Source of the DNA: an uncultured Planctomycetota bacterium | Lineage (GTDB): Bacteria; Planctomycetota; Planctomycetia; Pirellulales; Thermoguttaceae | Assembly (NCBI GenBank): GCA_902786505.1 | Contig: CADACS010000003.1 | Span: 1 to 64,000 of the forward strand | DNA: 64,000 nt | Direction of reading: 5' to 3' | Shown: positions 62,912 through 64,000 of the stretch, piece after piece | Numbering within the stretch: position 1 is the stretch's first letter | Layout: every line of letters begins with the position of its first letter | Made by a program: the position numbers and the translations under genes | The notes under the pieces: model-generated | Databases searched by the model: none | What the model saw: the letters and a program-made list of their open reading frames with translations, nothing else | Told to the model about the DNA's origin: nothing

Positions 62912-64000
62912 TTATTCGTTTACCGTCATATAGACGGGCGACCATCGGTCGGCGTCGGTCAGCTCGGCCCGTACGTTCGCCCCGCCGTTTATACATTTGC
63001 CAATTTCGATCAGCGTCTGCGGCGAGCCCTCCGAACGCGCGATCCACAGCGTGGCGCCGTCCTGCGGGGAAACGCCGCCGCCAAACGTTACGCCAAAACC
63101 CCCTTCCGCCGCGTCGACGAATCCAACCCACTTATATTGCGACAAAACGATATCGGGGCCGCTTCCGCCCCCCGCTTTAAATTCGGCGAACTTAGCCTCT
63201 ATCGCGGCGGGGGTGAAATCGCGCGTCAACTTTTTCGCAAGGGTCTGAAATTCCTCGTAACCTTCGGACCGCTGATTGTAAAAGTCGACGTCGGTCCTAA
63301 ACGACGGTTCGGCTTCAAACTTCTCGCGCCACTCGCGTAAACTGCTGAATTTCTCCTCTTTACAAACGACGAGCAGCAGTTTATAGAGCATCACCGCCTT
63401 GAGCGCGGGGTCGAGCTCGGTCTCTTTCGCGGTCGCGACGAGCGTCATAATATTCTGAACGGCGCCGGCAAATTCCGTCTGAGACGGCGCCTTCTTGGCA
63501 AAGCCGTCGATAACGTTGTAAAGCCGATACTGCAGGGACTGCGTGACCGTGTCTTCTTCTTCCATGAAGCTGCCGTTAAACATACGCAGTTCGCCGTCGA
63601 GCGAAGGACGGTATTCGACCATGCGGTCGTCCCCGTATTTAATCTCTTCGACGAGGTAATAATAACGCTCCGTCTCTTCATGATAGAGCGTCCAATACCG
63701 CGTCGCGTAATCGGCAAAAGATTGACGCAGTTCTTCAAAGAACGCGCCGATATCCGTCGACTGTCCTTCTTCCGTGAGAGGCGCGATAAAATCTTCAAGC
63801 TTAGACCATTCGGGCATAATCGCCAGTTTCGCGCGATTGTTCCCGACGTACTTGAGAACGCCCTCGAGCGCGGCCTCGTCTTTCGTCCACTCCGAAGATT
63901 TTGCCCCGAATCGGGTTACAAAACTATTCCACGCGTCGACCGACGCCGTAAGCTCGACCGCGGCGTTCGTCGCGACGATTCGGTCGGCCGGAACCTTTAA
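62912..64000 (-). CDS. Large protein with conserved C-terminal domain, cut by the window edge
   Basis: The frame stays open to position 64000, so the 5' end lies outside the window and about 362 C-terminal residues are visible. The final 80 residues (YKWVGFVDAAEGGFGVTF, ATLWIARSEGSP, WSPVYM) and the region before them match the end of the 970-residue protein at 48090, making it a paralogue. The visible part is hydrophilic with helical segments. It is followed by a GYF_2-membrane gene, as is its paralogue. I give no function. Confidence 0.75.
   Translation of the reverse strand, partial: LKVPADRIVATNAAVELTASVDAWNSFVTRFGAKSSEWTKDEAALEGVLKYVGNNRAKLAIMPEWSKLEDFIAPLTEEGQSTDIGAFFEELRQSFADYATRYWTLYHEETERYYYLVEEIKYGDDRMVEYRPSLDGELRMFNGSFMEEEDTVTQSLQYRLYNVIDGFAKKAPSQTEFAGAVQNIMTLVATAKETELDPALKAVMLYKLLLVVCKEEKFSSLREWREKFEAEPSFRTDVDFYNQRSEGYEEFQTLAKKLTRDFTPAAIEAKFAEFKAGGGSGPDIVLSQYKWVGFVDAAEGGFGVTFGGGVSPQDGATLWIARSEGSPQTLIEIGKCINGGANVRAELTDADRWSPVYMTVNE

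Overview
The window looks like a chromosomal segment of a high-GC planctomycete (Planctomycetota, perhaps a gut-type Pirellulales relative; this is inference). Pointers are two secreted proteins with a degenerate planctomycete LEPR-XLL-type N-terminal motif, two DUF1559-like anchored proteins, a planctomycete-style RNase HII-like protein, a histone-like HU with a lysine-rich tail, and many exported carbohydrate-active proteins. No phage, insertion sequence, rRNA or CRISPR array was recognised.

Layout. 0-6.3 kb: secreted glycoside-hydrolase-like protein, an initiator-type tRNA-Met(CAU), aconitase (acnA), and a membrane-anchored unknown. 6.6-15.9 kb: large exported coiled-coil/Pro-Ala protein, a HipA/PI-kinase-like protein, a secreted metalloprotease with PKD and Fn3 modules, and an HGSNAT-like membrane acyltransferase. 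16-26 kb: GH106-like rhamnosidase, exported DegT-type aminotransferase, sialidase-like BNR protein, then folP, an RNase HII-like protein, a phosphoesterase and nfo. 26-29.8 kb: tandem array of four paralogous alpha/beta-hydrolases (esterases). 29.9-36.8 kb: glycosyltransferase, giant secreted lipase-like protein whose 3' end is AT-rich, and two DUF1559-like proteins; this segment lies between two perfect 19-bp direct repeats. 37-46.5 kb: HU, apbE, ispF, a BASS-type transporter, priA with a small upstream gene, comM/yifB and accA.

46.7-64 kb, all on the minus strand, is the most unusual part: one apparent operon of at least 13 genes. In transcription order it encodes a large protein with a conserved C-terminal domain (cut by the window edge), a GYF_2-membrane protein, one MotA/TolQ/ExbB-type channel subunit, two different TolR/ExbD-like proteins, an anchored low-complexity protein with a small conserved C-terminal domain, a second copy of the two TolR-like proteins, a second copy of the small-domain protein, a zinc-ribbon GTPase resembling DO-GTPase2, a protein resembling GAP1, a second copy of the large protein, and a second GYF_2-membrane protein now split by a frameshift. 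The operon is thus built from duplicated modules around a single ion-channel subunit. I infer a cell-envelope, ion-driven, GTPase-controlled machine; its function (defence, stress or envelope transport) cannot be settled from sequence alone.

The secreted enzymes (rhamnosidase, sialidase-like, esterases, glycosidase-like) fit an organism living on complex plant or host glycans. Most genes in the middle are ordinary housekeeping functions in short, often overlapping, operons.
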